The translations under genes were made by a program, and so were the position numbers. Positions 14,790-23,906 of a stretch of DNA of 64,000 bases are shown piece by piece. Where the stretch lies: positions 744,001 through 808,000 of the forward strand of contig NZ_JARTWB010000002.1 of assembly GCF_031450785.1 (NCBI RefSeq). The letters run 5' to 3'. The DNA is from Caballeronia sp. LZ062. Its GTDB lineage: Bacteria; Pseudomonadota; Gammaproteobacteria; Burkholderiales; Burkholderiaceae. The stretch's first letter is position 1. Each line of letters opens with the position of its first letter. The notes under the pieces are model-generated. The model ran no database searches and had not been told where the DNA came from. It saw only the letters and a program-made list of their open reading frames with translations.

Positions 14790-14938
14790 TTGCGACCTCC
14801 AGCCGGTCGGACAACTAAACAAGCGTCAATCATAGCGCGCGGTGCGTGCTCCGAAACCCGCTCGCCGCGCGGTTCCTCCGCCAGGCCCAAGCGCGTCCGG
14901 CGCGCGCCGAGCCGCGCCGGGCAAGGCATTGCAGGCGA

Positions 14939-15889
14939 TCAGTGGCGCTGGTCGGACGCCGGACTCACGCCCTGCGACAGTTCTTTTGCGACAAAAAGTT
15001 GCGCAACGTCGACCGGATCGAACTCGTAGCGTTGATTGCAGAACTCGCAGTGCACTTCGACGCTGCCGCGTTCTTCGATCACGCTGTCCACCTCTTCGCG
15101 CCCGAGCATCCTCAGCATGCCGCCGACTTTCTCGCGCGAACAGGTGCATTGAAAGCGCGCCGGCGCGGGCTCGAAATGCTGCACGTTCTCCTGCCAGAAG
15201 AGCCGCCGGAACACCGTTTCGGGATCTTCCTTCAGCAATTCCTCGTTCGACAGCGTGCTGCCGAGATGACAGACGCGCTGCCACGTGTCCGAGTCATGCT
15301 CGCCCGGATGCGGGACGATGCCGCCATCGCCCGGCAGCTTCTGCAACAGCATGCCGACGGCGCGGTCCGTATTGGCGGCAAGCCACAGGCGCGTGTCGAG
15401 CTGCTCGGAGTGATGCATGTACTGTTCCAGCACCTCGGCCATCGACGCGAGCGGCCCGTGTTCGCCGGACAGCGGCACGATGCCCTGATACGGCTGCTGG
15501 CCGGGCTTTTTGTCCGATGGATCGAGCGTGATGACGCAGCGTCCATGACCGTTGCGGTTGAGCAGTTCCGGGAGCGGCATGTCGTCGGTGAGCGTGCTTT
15601 CAGCGCCTTCCGCGAGCTTGGCCGTCGCGCGCAGCGTCAGACTCGAACTGCACTGCACGACCAGCATCTTCACCGGACCGTCGCCGTAGATTTGCATGAT
15701 GAGCGTGCCGTCGAACTTGAGGTTCGCGGACAGCAGGGCGCACGCGGCCATCATCTCGCCGAGCACGTTGCGCACGGCCGTCGGGTATGCGCGGCGCGCG
15801 AGCACTTCCTGCCACGTATTCCGCAGCGAAACGATCTCGCCGCGCACCGGCGCCGCGTTGAACATGAATTTCTGCAACTGGTCGTTCAC
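14939..15889 (-). CDS. hslO: Redox-regulated chaperone Hsp33
   Basis: A 316-residue cytoplasmic holdase activated by oxidative unfolding. The N-terminal Hsp33 fold is clear (MNDQLQKFMFNAAPVRGE, CALLSANLKFDGTL). The C-terminal redox switch has four zinc-binding cysteines as CTC near residue 258 and CEFC about 32 residues later, with the family motif YEFDPVDV after them. Length is slightly above the E. coli protein. It is separated from the carbonic anhydrase gene by 60 bp on the same strand. Confidence 0.96.
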   Translation of the reverse strand: MNDQLQKFMFNAAPVRGEIVSLRNTWQEVLARRAYPTAVRNVLGEMMAACALLSANLKFDGTLIMQIYGDGPVKMLVVQCSSSLTLRATAKLAEGAESTLTDDMPLPELLNRNGHGRCVITLDPSDKKPGQQPYQGIVPLSGEHGPLASMAEVLEQYMHHSEQLDTRLWLAANTDRAVGMLLQKLPGDGGIVPHPGEHDSDTWQRVCHLGSTLSNEELLKEDPETVFRRLFWQENVQHFEPAPARFQCTCSREKVGGMLRMLGREEVDSVIEERGSVEVHCEFCNQRYEFDPVDVAQLFVAKELSQGVSPASDQRH

Positions 15890-15949
15890 AACTCTTCCTT
15901 GGGTGTTGAGGCGGAACGTGCCGCTCTGCGTCTCGCGCAGCGCCGCCGT

Positions 15950-16474
15950 TCAGCCGATGCGCACGAGCTGCGCCTTATAGTATTCGCGCCGGTCGGCGTA
16001 ACTCGCCGTGGCCGCGCGTATGCGGGCGATGTCCGCCTCGCCGATTTCGCGCACCGCCTTCGCGGGCGCGCCGAGAATCAGCGTGTTATCGGGAAAAACC
16101 TTGCCTTCGGTAACGATCGCGCCCGCGCCAACCAGACAGTTGCGGCCGATCACCGCACCATTCAAGACCACCGCCTGAATCCCGATCAGCGAGCCTTCGC
16201 CGATGGTGCAGCCGTGCAGCATCGCCTGATGGCCGACCGTGACGTTCGCCGCGATCGTCAGCGGAAAGCCGGGGTCGGCGTGCAGCACCGCGCCTTCCTG
16301 CACGTTGCTCCCGCGGCCGACGACGATCGGTTCGTTATCGCCGCGCAGCGCCGCGCCGAACCACACGCTCGCGTTCTCTTCGAGCGTGACGCGGCCGATG
16401 ATGGTCGCGGTATCCGCGAGGAACACGCTTTCGTGGATGGTGGGGGCGTCGTCGCCGAGTTTGTAGATCGCCAC
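15950..16474 (-). CDS. Gamma-class carbonic anhydrase family protein (left-handed beta-helix)
   Basis: A 174-residue hexapeptide-repeat protein of the gamma carbonic anhydrase / YrdA / PaaY family. The helix repeats run from about residue 10 to 140, and three likely metal-ligand histidines are in LHADPGF, VGHQAMLHGC. The start is GTG with GAGGAG 6 bases upstream; the family N-terminus MAIYKLGDDAPTIHE begins exactly there. Enzymatic activity cannot be assumed, because several family members lack it. Confidence 0.88.
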   Translation of the reverse strand: MAIYKLGDDAPTIHESVFLADTATIIGRVTLEENASVWFGAALRGDNEPIVVGRGSNVQEGAVLHADPGFPLTIAANVTVGHQAMLHGCTIGEGSLIGIQAVVLNGAVIGRNCLVGAGAIVTEGKVFPDNTLILGAPAKAVREIGEADIARIRAATASYADRREYYKAQLVRIG

Positions 16475-16655
16475 GGTGTCTCCTCTGGCTTGCGTCTTCG
16501 ATGATGGATGCCGGCCGCGCGGCGCTACAATGCGCGCCTTCGCGCCCGGACCGTGAACCGGCGTTATAGTTGCGCGGTGTTTTGCCCGTCGGATCATCAT
16601 TTTAGCCGTTTGCGGCATTTCGCCTGTGCGCCGCCATCTTCGATCAGCCGCTGTC

Positions 16656-17510
16656 ATGCCGAATCTCTCGCCGCCTACCGCCGTCCTCTCGGATGCCGAC
16701 GCCTCCTGCGCCCGCCGCACCGCGCTCGCGATCCTGCGCGAGCGCGAGCCGGTCGGAAAGGCGGAACGGGCGCGTGCGCTCTTAGAAGACGTGCGCGCGG
16801 GCGCGCTATCGGTCGATCCGGCGCTCGTGCTGGCCGACCCCGGCGATCTTCCCGGGCGCCCGGCGCGCCCGGAACTCGTCGCGCCGTCGTCGCTGAAGCG
16901 CCGCAGCATGCAGTCCGACGCGGGACGCGCCGTGCTGCTGCATGCACTCGCGCATATCGAATTCAACGCGATCAACCTCGCGCTCGACGCCGTGTGGCGT
17001 TTTCCGTCGATGCCCGCCGATTTCTACGCCGACTGGCTGAAGGTCGCCGCAGAGGAAGCGCATCACTTCTCGCTGCTGCGCGCGCGTCTCGCCGAATTCG
17101 GGCACGCTTACGGCGACTTCCCCGCGCACGACGGTCTCTGGGAAATGGCCGAGCGCACGCGCGACGACGTGCTCGCGCGCATGGCGCTCGTGCCGCGCAC
17201 GCTGGAGGCGCGCGGGCTCGACGCGTCGCCGCCCATCCGCAAGCGGCTCGCGCAGGCGGGCGATCACGCGTCGGCGGCCATCCTCGACGTGATCCTGCGC
17301 GATGAAATCGGCCACGTGCTGATCGGCAATCGCTGGTTCCGCTTTCTGTGCGACGACGCTGCGCTCGATCCGCACGCGACGTACGAACGCCTCGCCGAGC
17401 AGTATCACGCGCCGAAGCTGCGCGGCCCGTTCAATTTCGAAGCGCGCCGCGACGCCGGTTTCGACGAGGCCGAACTCCGCGCGCTGGCGGGACTCGACGC
17501 TTCCGTCTAG
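16656..17510 (+). CDS. DUF455 ferritin-like protein
   Basis: A 284-residue all-helical ferritin-like protein of the DUF455 family. Putative di-iron ligands are visible as HIEFNAINLALDA, then EEAHHFSLL, and later RDEIGHVLIGNRW, the E...EXXH pattern of the fold. The biochemical role is unknown. Start choice is uncertain: the ATG at 16656 or a GTG at 16626. Divergent from the carbonic anhydrase gene; two -10-like hexamers (TACAAT 16526-16531, TATAGT 16565-16570) lie in the gap. Confidence 0.8.
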   Translation: MPNLSPPTAVLSDADASCARRTALAILREREPVGKAERARALLEDVRAGALSVDPALVLADPGDLPGRPARPELVAPSSLKRRSMQSDAGRAVLLHALAHIEFNAINLALDAVWRFPSMPADFYADWLKVAAEEAHHFSLLRARLAEFGHAYGDFPAHDGLWEMAERTRDDVLARMALVPRTLEARGLDASPPIRKRLAQAGDHASAAILDVILRDEIGHVLIGNRWFRFLCDDAALDPHATYERLAEQYHAPKLRGPFNFEARRDAGFDEAELRALAGLDASV

Positions 17511-17514
17511 CCGC

Positions 17515-17520
17515 TATACT
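17515..17520 (+). promoter_or_regulatory. Candidate -10 element before the hydrolase gene
   Basis: TATACT lies 40 bases before the start of the 17560 hydrolase and immediately after the DUF455 stop codon. No clear -35 hexamer is visible, so this is only a tentative promoter. Confidence 0.35.
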
Positions 17521-17559
17521 GAACGGTCATCCTTTTTCACGAATTGCCCGAGGCGGACC

Positions 17560-18444
17560 ATGAAAGAATCGCGCTCCGAGTACGTCGATGCGCGCGGCGT
17601 GCGCCTGCGCGTGCGCCGCTGGGGCTCGCCCGACGCGCCCATGCTCTTCATGCTGCATGGCTGGATGGACGTGGCCGCGTCCTTTCAGTTCGTGGTCGAT
17701 GCGCTCGCGGGTGACTGGCAGGTGCTCGCGCCGGATGCGCGCGGTTTCGGCCTTTCGGACTGGCCGGTCGCGCAAAAGGGCGGCGGGCACTACTACTTTC
17801 CCGACTATCTCGCGGACCTCGACGCGCTCCTCGACTATTACGCGCCCGCGGCACAGGTCGATCTGATCGGGCACAGCATGGGCGCGAACGTCGCGCTGCT
17901 CTATGCGGGCGTGCGGCTGGCGCGTGTGCGGCGCGTGGTCGATCTCGAAGGCTTCGGACTGACGGCGACGCGTCCGTCGCAGGCGCCGGGAGCACTTGCG
18001 AGATGGCTCGACGATTTGCGCGCGCCGCCGCCGCTGCGCAGCTACGCCACGCTCGACGAAGTCGCCGACCGGCTGATCCGCACGAATCCGCGTCTTGCGC
18101 GGTCGCGGGCGCGCTTTCTGGCGCAGCACTGGTCGCGGCAGGAGGCCGACGGCGCGTTCCACCTGCTCGCGGACCCGGCACACAAGCTGCGTAGCCCTAC
18201 GCTGTATCGCCTCGATGAAGTGATGGCCGTCTGGTCGCGCGTGCAGGCGAAGGTGCTGCACGTGGAGGCGGAAGGGTCCGAGACGCTCGCGCGGTTCGCG
18301 GGCGCGATGCCCGTCGCGGAGTTCAAGACGCGCTTCGCCGCTTTCCCGGACTGGCGCGAAGAAATCATCGGCGATGCGGGGCACATGATCCATCACGACC
18401 AGCCCGAGCGCATCGCCGCACTGATCGAGTCTTTTTGCGCGTGA
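17560..18444 (+). CDS. Alpha/beta hydrolase
   Basis: A 294-residue alpha/beta-hydrolase. It has the oxyanion motif HGWMD near residue 34, the nucleophile elbow GHSMGA near residue 106 and the catalytic His in GDAGHMIHHDQPER near the C-terminus. The pattern resembles epoxide-hydrolase/haloalkane-dehalogenase-like cytoplasmic esterases, but the substrate is not predictable. It has a good ribosome site (AGGCGGA) before the ATG. Confidence 0.87.
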   Translation: MKESRSEYVDARGVRLRVRRWGSPDAPMLFMLHGWMDVAASFQFVVDALAGDWQVLAPDARGFGLSDWPVAQKGGGHYYFPDYLADLDALLDYYAPAAQVDLIGHSMGANVALLYAGVRLARVRRVVDLEGFGLTATRPSQAPGALARWLDDLRAPPPLRSYATLDEVADRLIRTNPRLARSRARFLAQHWSRQEADGAFHLLADPAHKLRSPTLYRLDEVMAVWSRVQAKVLHVEAEGSETLARFAGAMPVAEFKTRFAAFPDWREEIIGDAGHMIHHDQPERIAALIESFCA

Positions 18445-18521
18445 CGGCGGGGCCTTCGCGGACCGCAGCGCGGTCATCGCGATAAGCGTTGTTCCATGCC
18501 GTTCAAGTAAAATGACAATCC

Positions 18522-19364
18522 ATGAAGCCCACCATCAACGCCGATCTGCACTGCCATTCCACCGTTTCCGACGGTCAGCTAGCGCCGTCCGACGTCGCGG
18601 CGCGTGCGCACGCGGGCGGCGTGCAATTGTGGTCGCTGACCGACCACGATCAGCTGGGCGGACAGCGTGAGGCGCGCGAGGCGGCAGAGGCGCTCGGCAT
18701 GCGCTATCTGCCGGGCGTCGAGATTTCGGTGACGTGGGCGTCGCGAACGCTGCATCTGGTCGGCATGAACGTCGATCCGGAGAATCAGGCGCTGCTGCAG
18801 GGCCTGGCCTCGACGCGCAACGGGCGCGCCGCGCGGGGCGTCGCCATCGGCGAGGCGCTCGCGGCGGTCGGCATCCCGAATGCCTACGAAGGCGCGCTGC
18901 GCTATACCGACGACCCGGACATGATCTCGCGCACGCACTTCGCGCGTTTTCTCGTGGACCAAGGCTACGCCGAGACGACCTCGGACGTGTTTGCGCGCTA
19001 TCTCGGCGACGGCAAGCCGGGCTTTGTCGGGCACCGCTGGGCCAGGCTCGCGGATGCGATGCGGTGGATCCGCGACGCGGGCGGTGAGCCGATCATCGCG
19101 CATCCGGGCCGCTATAACTACACGCCGGTCGAGTTCGCCGCGCTCTTCGACGAGTTCATCCAGCTGGGCGGCAAGGCCATCGAAGTCGTGACCGGCAGTC
19201 ATACGCCCGACCAGTACCGCGAGTACGCTGACGTGGCGCGCCGTTACGGCTTCGAGGCGTCGCGTGGTTCGGACTTTCACGGGCCGGGAGAAGGGCGTGT
19301 CGATCTCGGCCGGCTTCCGCCGCTGCCCGAAGACCTCACGCCCGTCTGGGCACGCTGGCTGTAG
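18522..19364 (+). CDS. PHP-domain phosphoesterase, RNase AM (YciV) type
   Basis: A 280-residue PHP-superfamily metal phosphoesterase. Metal-binding motifs are DLHCHSTVSDG (residues 8-18), TDHDQLGG, GVEIS, the HPGRYN segment and the C-terminal GSDFHGPGE. This pattern is that of the TrpH/YciV group, whose E. coli member is the 5'-3' nuclease RNase AM that trims rRNA 5' ends and recycles short nucleotides. Location beside a YciO-like gene matches the common yciV-yciO pairing. Confidence 0.85.
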   Translation: MKPTINADLHCHSTVSDGQLAPSDVAARAHAGGVQLWSLTDHDQLGGQREAREAAEALGMRYLPGVEISVTWASRTLHLVGMNVDPENQALLQGLASTRNGRAARGVAIGEALAAVGIPNAYEGALRYTDDPDMISRTHFARFLVDQGYAETTSDVFARYLGDGKPGFVGHRWARLADAMRWIRDAGGEPIIAHPGRYNYTPVEFAALFDEFIQLGGKAIEVVTGSHTPDQYREYADVARRYGFEASRGSDFHGPGEGRVDLGRLPPLPEDLTPVWARWL

Positions 19365-19510
19365 CGCGCCAGCGCGTCCGTTGCGCGCACGCGCACGGTC
19401 CTTGCCTCATTGCATCTATCGCACGCACGATTCGGCCGTATCGTCGCGCTCGCGACTCTCGCGCGAGGCGAACGCGTCCGCCGGCACGAACGGAACAACA
19501 AGGCGTCCCC

Positions 19511-20140
19511 ATGTCTCAATTTTTTCGTATTCATCCGGATAATCCGCAGCCGCGGCTCATCAATCAGGCGGTGCAGATCATCAAAGACGGCGGCATCGTC
19601 GCGCTGCCGACTGATTCCAGCTACGCGCTCGCCTGCCATCTCGACGACAAGACGGCCGTCGAGCGGCTGCGGCGCATTCGCGGCATCGACGACAAGCAGC
19701 TGCTGTCGCTGCTCGTGCGCGATCTGTCCGAGCTCGCCAACTTCGCGATGGTCGACAATCGGCAGTACCGGCTCATCAAATCCGTGACGCCGGGGCCGTA
19801 TGTGTTCGTGCTGCAGGCGACAAAGGAAGTGCCGCGCCGGCTGTCGCATCCGTCGCGCAAGACCATCGGGCTGCGCGTGCCGGACCACGAGATCACGCTC
19901 GCGCTGCTCGGCGCGCTCGGCGAGCCGCTGCTCGCATCGACGTTGATCCTGCCGGGCGAGAGCGAGCCGCTCAACGACGCCGAGGAAATCCGCGACCGGC
20001 TGGAAAAGCAGATCGAACTCGTGATCGATGCCGGGGCGTGCCCCGCCGAGCCTTCCACGGTGATCGACCTGACGGGCGGCGAGCCGGTGCTGGTCCGCCC
20101 GGGCCGGGGCAGTCTGGAGCCGTTCGGCCTGACGGCGTGA
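19511..20140 (+). CDS. YciO/Sua5/YrdC-family protein
   Basis: A 209-residue protein of the threonylcarbamoyl-AMP synthase superfamily, YciO branch. Family features are GGIVALPTDSSYALAC near residue 30, KSVTPGPYVFVL and RKTIGLRVPDH. The substrate pocket motifs of YrdC are largely present, but YciO members are thought to have low or different activity from TsaC, so a role in t6A tRNA modification is not certain. It follows the PHP gene by 146 bp. Confidence 0.85.
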   Translation: MSQFFRIHPDNPQPRLINQAVQIIKDGGIVALPTDSSYALACHLDDKTAVERLRRIRGIDDKQLLSLLVRDLSELANFAMVDNRQYRLIKSVTPGPYVFVLQATKEVPRRLSHPSRKTIGLRVPDHEITLALLGALGEPLLASTLILPGESEPLNDAEEIRDRLEKQIELVIDAGACPAEPSTVIDLTGGEPVLVRPGRGSLEPFGLTA

Positions 20141-20223
20141 GCGCGGCTTTTCGCCTGCGCCTTCGCTAGCCAAGAACCGCCGCGCGCACGCCGCGCCGCG
20201 CCTGCCGACGCCTGCCCGCTTGA

Positions 20224-20229
20224 TACAAT
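20224..20229 (+). promoter_or_regulatory. -10 element very close to the M50 protease start
   Basis: TACAAT ends 8 bases before the ATG at 20238. A transcript starting at the usual distance would begin almost at the start codon, giving a leaderless message. The -35 region (CTGCCG at 20202-20207, 16-bp spacer) is weak, so this is a tentative reading. Confidence 0.4.
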
Positions 20230-20237
20230 AGCGCCCT

Positions 20238-20903
20238 ATGGATCCTTCCCTGATACAAACCATCGCGGTCTACGCGCTCCCGGTGATCTTCGCGATCACG
20301 CTGCACGAGGCCGCGCATGGCTATGCCGCGCGTCTGCTCGGCGACAACACGGCTTATGTGCTCGGCCGCGTTTCCATGAATCCCATGCGCCACATCGACC
20401 CGATCGGGACGATTGTGATTCCCATCGTGCTGTATTTCGTGACGAGCGGCGCGTTCATGTTCGGCTACGCGAAGCCGGTTCCCGTCGCGTTCGGCAATCT
20501 GCGCAATCCGCGCTGGGGCGGCCTGTGGGTCGCAGCGGCCGGTCCGGGCAGCAACTTCGTGCAGGCGCTTCTTTGGGGCGTGCTCGCGGTGCTGCTCGCC
20601 GCGTTTCATGTCGATGAAGCGTTCTTCACGCGCATGGCTGCTGCGGGCGTCGGCGTGAATCTGGTGTTCGGCGTGCTCAATCTTTTTCCGCTGCTGCCGC
20701 TCGACGGCGGGCGCATTCTGTCGGCGCTCCTGCCGGTGCGCGCGTCGCTTGCTTTCCAGAAAATAGAGCCTTACGGTTTCTGGATCGTGATGGCGCTCAT
20801 CATGACCAACGCGCTGACGCGCTTCTGGCTCGGCCCGCTCGTGAACGTGGGCTACGCGGCGGTGTCGGCCATCCTGAATCCCTTCGCTTCACTCTTTCCC
20901 TAA
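20238..20903 (+). CDS. Site-2 protease family protein (M50)
   Basis: A 221-residue polytopic membrane zinc metalloprotease of the M50/site-2 family. The zinc motif HEAAH is at residues 22-26 in the first helix and the third ligand is in NLFPLLPLDGG in a later helix; about five hydrophobic segments are present. There is no PDZ domain, which places it with the short family of unknown substrate rather than RseP. It lies 4 bp before trpS, so the two are cotranscribed. Confidence 0.9.
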   Translation: MDPSLIQTIAVYALPVIFAITLHEAAHGYAARLLGDNTAYVLGRVSMNPMRHIDPIGTIVIPIVLYFVTSGAFMFGYAKPVPVAFGNLRNPRWGGLWVAAAGPGSNFVQALLWGVLAVLLAAFHVDEAFFTRMAAAGVGVNLVFGVLNLFPLLPLDGGRILSALLPVRASLAFQKIEPYGFWIVMALIMTNALTRFWLGPLVNVGYAAVSAILNPFASLFP

Positions 20904-20907
20904 GATC

Positions 20908-22110
20908 ATGTTCCCTGACCGTATCTTCTCCGGCATGCGGCCCACCGGGTCGCTGCACCTCGGCCACTATCACGGCGTGCTGAAAAACTGGGTGCGGCTG
21001 CAGTCCGAATATCCGTGCTTCTTCGCGGTGGTGGACTGGCACGCGCTCACCACGCATTACGAGACGCCCGAGGTCATCGAGAAAAACGTCTGGGAAGTGC
21101 TGATCGACTGGCTCGCTTCCGGCATCGATCCGGCGCAAGCCACGCTGTTCATCCAGAGCCGCGTGCCGGAGCATGCGGAATTGTCGCTGCTGCTCGGCAT
21201 GGGCACGCCGCTCGGCTGGCTCGAACGCGTGCCGACCTACAAGGAGCAGATCGAGAAGCTGAAGGAAAAGGACCTGTCCACATACGGATTCCTGGGCTAT
21301 CCGGTGCTGATGGCGGCGGACATTCTGCTCTATCGCGCGTCGCTCGTGCCGGTGGGCGAGGATCAGGTCCCGCACGTCGAAATGACGCGCGAGATCGCGC
21401 GCCGCTTTAACTATCTCTATGGCAAGGAGCCGGATTTCGAGGAGAAGGCGCTGGAAGCCGCGAAGAAGCTCGGCGGCAAGCGCGCGAAGCTGTATCACGA
21501 ACTGCGCGTCGCGTATCAGCAGGAAGGCGACGACGAGGCGCTCGAACAAGCCCGCGCGATGCTGCAGGAATCGCAGAGCCTGTCGATGAGCGACCGCGAA
21601 CGCCTGTTCGGCTATCTCGAAGGCGCGCGCAAGCTGATTCTCGTCGAACCGCAAGTGCTGTTGACGGAAGCGTCGCGTATGCCGGGTCTCGACGGCCAGA
21701 AGATGTCGAAGTCGTACGGCAACACCATCGGCCTGCGCGAAGACGCCGAGACCATCACGAAGAAGGTGCGCACGATGCCGACCGATCCGGCCCGCGTGCG
21801 CCGCACCGATCCGGGCGATCCGGACAAGTGCCCGGTGTGGCAACTGCATCAGGTCTACACCGACGAAGACACCCACAAGTGGGTGCAGCAGGGCTGCCGC
21901 AGCGCGGGAATCGGTTGTCTCGACTGCAAGCAGCCTGTGATCGAAGGCATCTTGCGCGAGCAGCAGCCGATGCTCGAACGCGCGCAAAAGTACATGGACG
22001 ATCCGTCGCTGTTGCGCGCGATCGTCGCCGATGGCTGCGACAAGGCGCGCAAGTTCGCGACCGAAACCATGCGCGACGTGCGCGAAGCCATGGGCCTGTC
22101 GTACAACTGA
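20908..22110 (+). CDS. trpS: Tryptophanyl-tRNA synthetase
   Basis: A 400-residue class I aminoacyl-tRNA synthetase charging tRNA-Trp. The HIGH-type motif reads HLGH near residue 17 and KMSKS is near residue 264. Between them sits a charged helical segment of about 70 residues (about 170-240, with GKRAKLYHELRVAYQQEG) that the shorter E. coli-type enzyme lacks. Four cysteines in the C-terminal part (KCPVWQLHQ, GCRSAGIGCLDCKQP) resemble a metal-binding cluster. Confidence 0.96.
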   Translation: MFPDRIFSGMRPTGSLHLGHYHGVLKNWVRLQSEYPCFFAVVDWHALTTHYETPEVIEKNVWEVLIDWLASGIDPAQATLFIQSRVPEHAELSLLLGMGTPLGWLERVPTYKEQIEKLKEKDLSTYGFLGYPVLMAADILLYRASLVPVGEDQVPHVEMTREIARRFNYLYGKEPDFEEKALEAAKKLGGKRAKLYHELRVAYQQEGDDEALEQARAMLQESQSLSMSDRERLFGYLEGARKLILVEPQVLLTEASRMPGLDGQKMSKSYGNTIGLREDAETITKKVRTMPTDPARVRRTDPGDPDKCPVWQLHQVYTDEDTHKWVQQGCRSAGIGCLDCKQPVIEGILREQQPMLERAQKYMDDPSLLRAIVADGCDKARKFATETMRDVREAMGLSYN

Positions 22111-22718
22111 TGGATGCCGGTACGCCGAGCGGCTGGGTCACGCGCTGGGCGCATCTCGTTGCGCCCGGCGCGGATGTGCTCGATGTCGCGTCGGGCAGCG
22201 GGCGCCACGCGCGCTGGCTTGCGAAGCGCGGCCACGCGGTGCTCGCCGTCGATCGCGATGCTGAGGCGCTTGCGTCGCTGTCCGCGTGCGCCGGCATCAC
22301 GACGCTCGTCGCCGATCTCGAAGGCGCGCCGTGGCCGCTTTCAGGCGACCGCCGATTCGGTGCGGTCGTCGTGACGAACTATCTGCATCGGCCGCTCTTC
22401 GGGCATCTCATCGATTCGCTCGCGCCCGGCGGCGTGCTGATCTACGAGACGTTCGCTGCGGGCAACGAGCGCATCGGCAAGCCGTCGAATCCCGCGTTTC
22501 TGCTGACGCCCGGCGAGTTGCTGGAGGCGGTGCGCGGCCGGCTTCGCGTGATCGCTTACGAAGACGGTTCTGTCGAGCATCCGCGTGCTGCGTATGTGCA
22601 GCGAATCTGCGCGGTGCTTGAAGCGCAGGCAACGAATGTGGCGCAGTCGAGCGCGGCAGAACCGCTCACGGTTGGTAACACGGCTCCGGGTTCGCCTCGT
22701 TACGATTTGGCGGGCTAA
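22110..22718 (+). CDS. Class I SAM-dependent methyltransferase
   Basis: A 202-residue Rossmann-fold methyltransferase. SAM-binding motif I is VLDVASGSGRHARWLA (about residues 22-37) and motif II is AVDRDAEAL. The YETFAAGNERIGKPSNPAFLL segment is typical of a TehB-like proteobacterial subgroup. It starts at the last base of the trpS stop codon (TGATG), so it is coupled to trpS. The substrate is unknown. Confidence 0.83.
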   Translation: MDAGTPSGWVTRWAHLVAPGADVLDVASGSGRHARWLAKRGHAVLAVDRDAEALASLSACAGITTLVADLEGAPWPLSGDRRFGAVVVTNYLHRPLFGHLIDSLAPGGVLIYETFAAGNERIGKPSNPAFLLTPGELLEAVRGRLRVIAYEDGSVEHPRAAYVQRICAVLEAQATNVAQSSAAEPLTVGNTAPGSPRYDLAG

Positions 22719-22748
22719 TCCGCTACAATCGCGTAATATCGCTTTTTG

Positions 22749-22826
22749 CGACTAAATTCACGATTAAATTCATAGAGTTTCATGACTAACGGAATGAACG
22801 GCGGAATGAACGGCGGAATGAACGGC
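22749..22826 (+). repeat. Two sets of 12-bp tandem repeats at the start of dapA
   Basis: Two near-identical 12-mers (cgactaaattca at 22749-22760, cgattaaattca at 22761-22772) lie in the untranslated leader. Three perfect 12-mers (ggaatgaacggc; 22791-22802, 22803-22814, 22815-22826) lie just inside the gene and encode repeated Gly-Met-Asn-Gly. Copy-number change in the second set would keep the reading frame. Confidence 0.9.
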
Positions 22827-23720
22827 GGGAGCGGCGGCCTCCGGATCCGCGGCAGCATCCCTGCCATCGTCACACCGATGCACGAAGACGGTAGTCTCGA
22901 TCTGCCGGCGTTTCGTAAGCTGATCGACTGGCACGTCGAACAGGGCTCGAACGGACTCGTGGTCGTGGGAACGAGCGGCGAGTCGGCCACGTTGTCGGTC
23001 GAAGAGCACGTTTTGATGGTGCAAACGGCGGTCGAGCACACGGCCAAGCGGTTCCCGATCATCGCGGGCGCTGGCGGCAATTCGACGGCAGAGGCCATCG
23101 AGCTCTCCAAGCAGGCGAAGAAGGTGGGCGCGGACGCCACGCTGCAAGTCGTGCCGTACTACAACAAGCCGACGCAAGAGGGCATGTTCCGGCACTTTAG
23201 CGCCATTGCGCAAGCCGTCGATCTTCCCGTGATTCTCTACAACGTGCCGGGCCGCACCGTTGCCGACATGAGCAACGAGACCATCCTGCGTCTGGCCGAG
23301 GTGCCCGGCATCATCGGCGTGAAGGAAGCGACCGGCAACATCGATCGCGCGGCGCATCTCATCAAGCACGCGCCGGCCGATTTCGCCATTTTCAGCGGCG
23401 ACGATCCCACGGCTATCGCGCTGATGCTGCTGGGCGGCCACGGCAACATTTCGGTGACGGCCAACGTCGCGCCGAAGCAGATGAGCGAGCTCTGCCGTGC
23501 CGCGCTCGAAGGCGACGCGATCACCGCGCGCCGCATCCATTTGAGCCTTCTGGAACTGCACAAGCAACTGTTCTGCGAGTCCAACCCGATTCCGGCCAAA
23601 TGGGCGCTGCAGGCGCTCGGCCGCATGGAAGGCGGCATCCGCCTGCCGCTCACGCCGCTCGACGCGCGCTTTCACGACATCGTGCGTGGCGCGCTGCAAA
23701 GCGCCGGGCTTCTGTCTTGA
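22782..23720 (+). CDS. dapA: 4-hydroxy-tetrahydrodipicolinate synthase
   Basis: A 312-residue TIM-barrel aldolase that condenses pyruvate with aspartate semialdehyde, the first committed step of lysine and diaminopimelate synthesis. The family body begins at about residue 20 ([13 protein letters not shown]). The Schiff-base lysine is in GVKEATGNI and the catalytic tyrosine in ILYNVPGRT. The N-terminus is an unusual extension built of MNGG repeats, with ATG codons at positions 1, 5, 9 and 13, so the real start may be any of four. Confidence 0.95.
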   Translation: MTNGMNGGMNGGMNGGSGGLRIRGSIPAIVTPMHEDGSLDLPAFRKLIDWHVEQGSNGLVVVGTSGESATLSVEEHVLMVQTAVEHTAKRFPIIAGAGGNSTAEAIELSKQAKKVGADATLQVVPYYNKPTQEGMFRHFSAIAQAVDLPVILYNVPGRTVADMSNETILRLAEVPGIIGVKEATGNIDRAAHLIKHAPADFAIFSGDDPTAIALMLLGGHGNISVTANVAPKQMSELCRAALEGDAITARRIHLSLLELHKQLFCESNPIPAKWALQALGRMEGGIRLPLTPLDARFHDIVRGALQSAGLLS

Positions 23721-23906
23721 CCGCAGCGCGGCGGCGCACTCGCGATATCGACGACACATCGAACCCGACGGCGCCGCTGCACGTGATCGAAGCGATCGCG
23801 TCCCGTCATCAACCGCCGCTCATCGGCCTCACTTGCCCGCGTTCGCACGCGCGACGCACGCGAGGCCATGCGTAACAGCACGTCATCTGCAGCAAAGAAG
23901 GACCTC

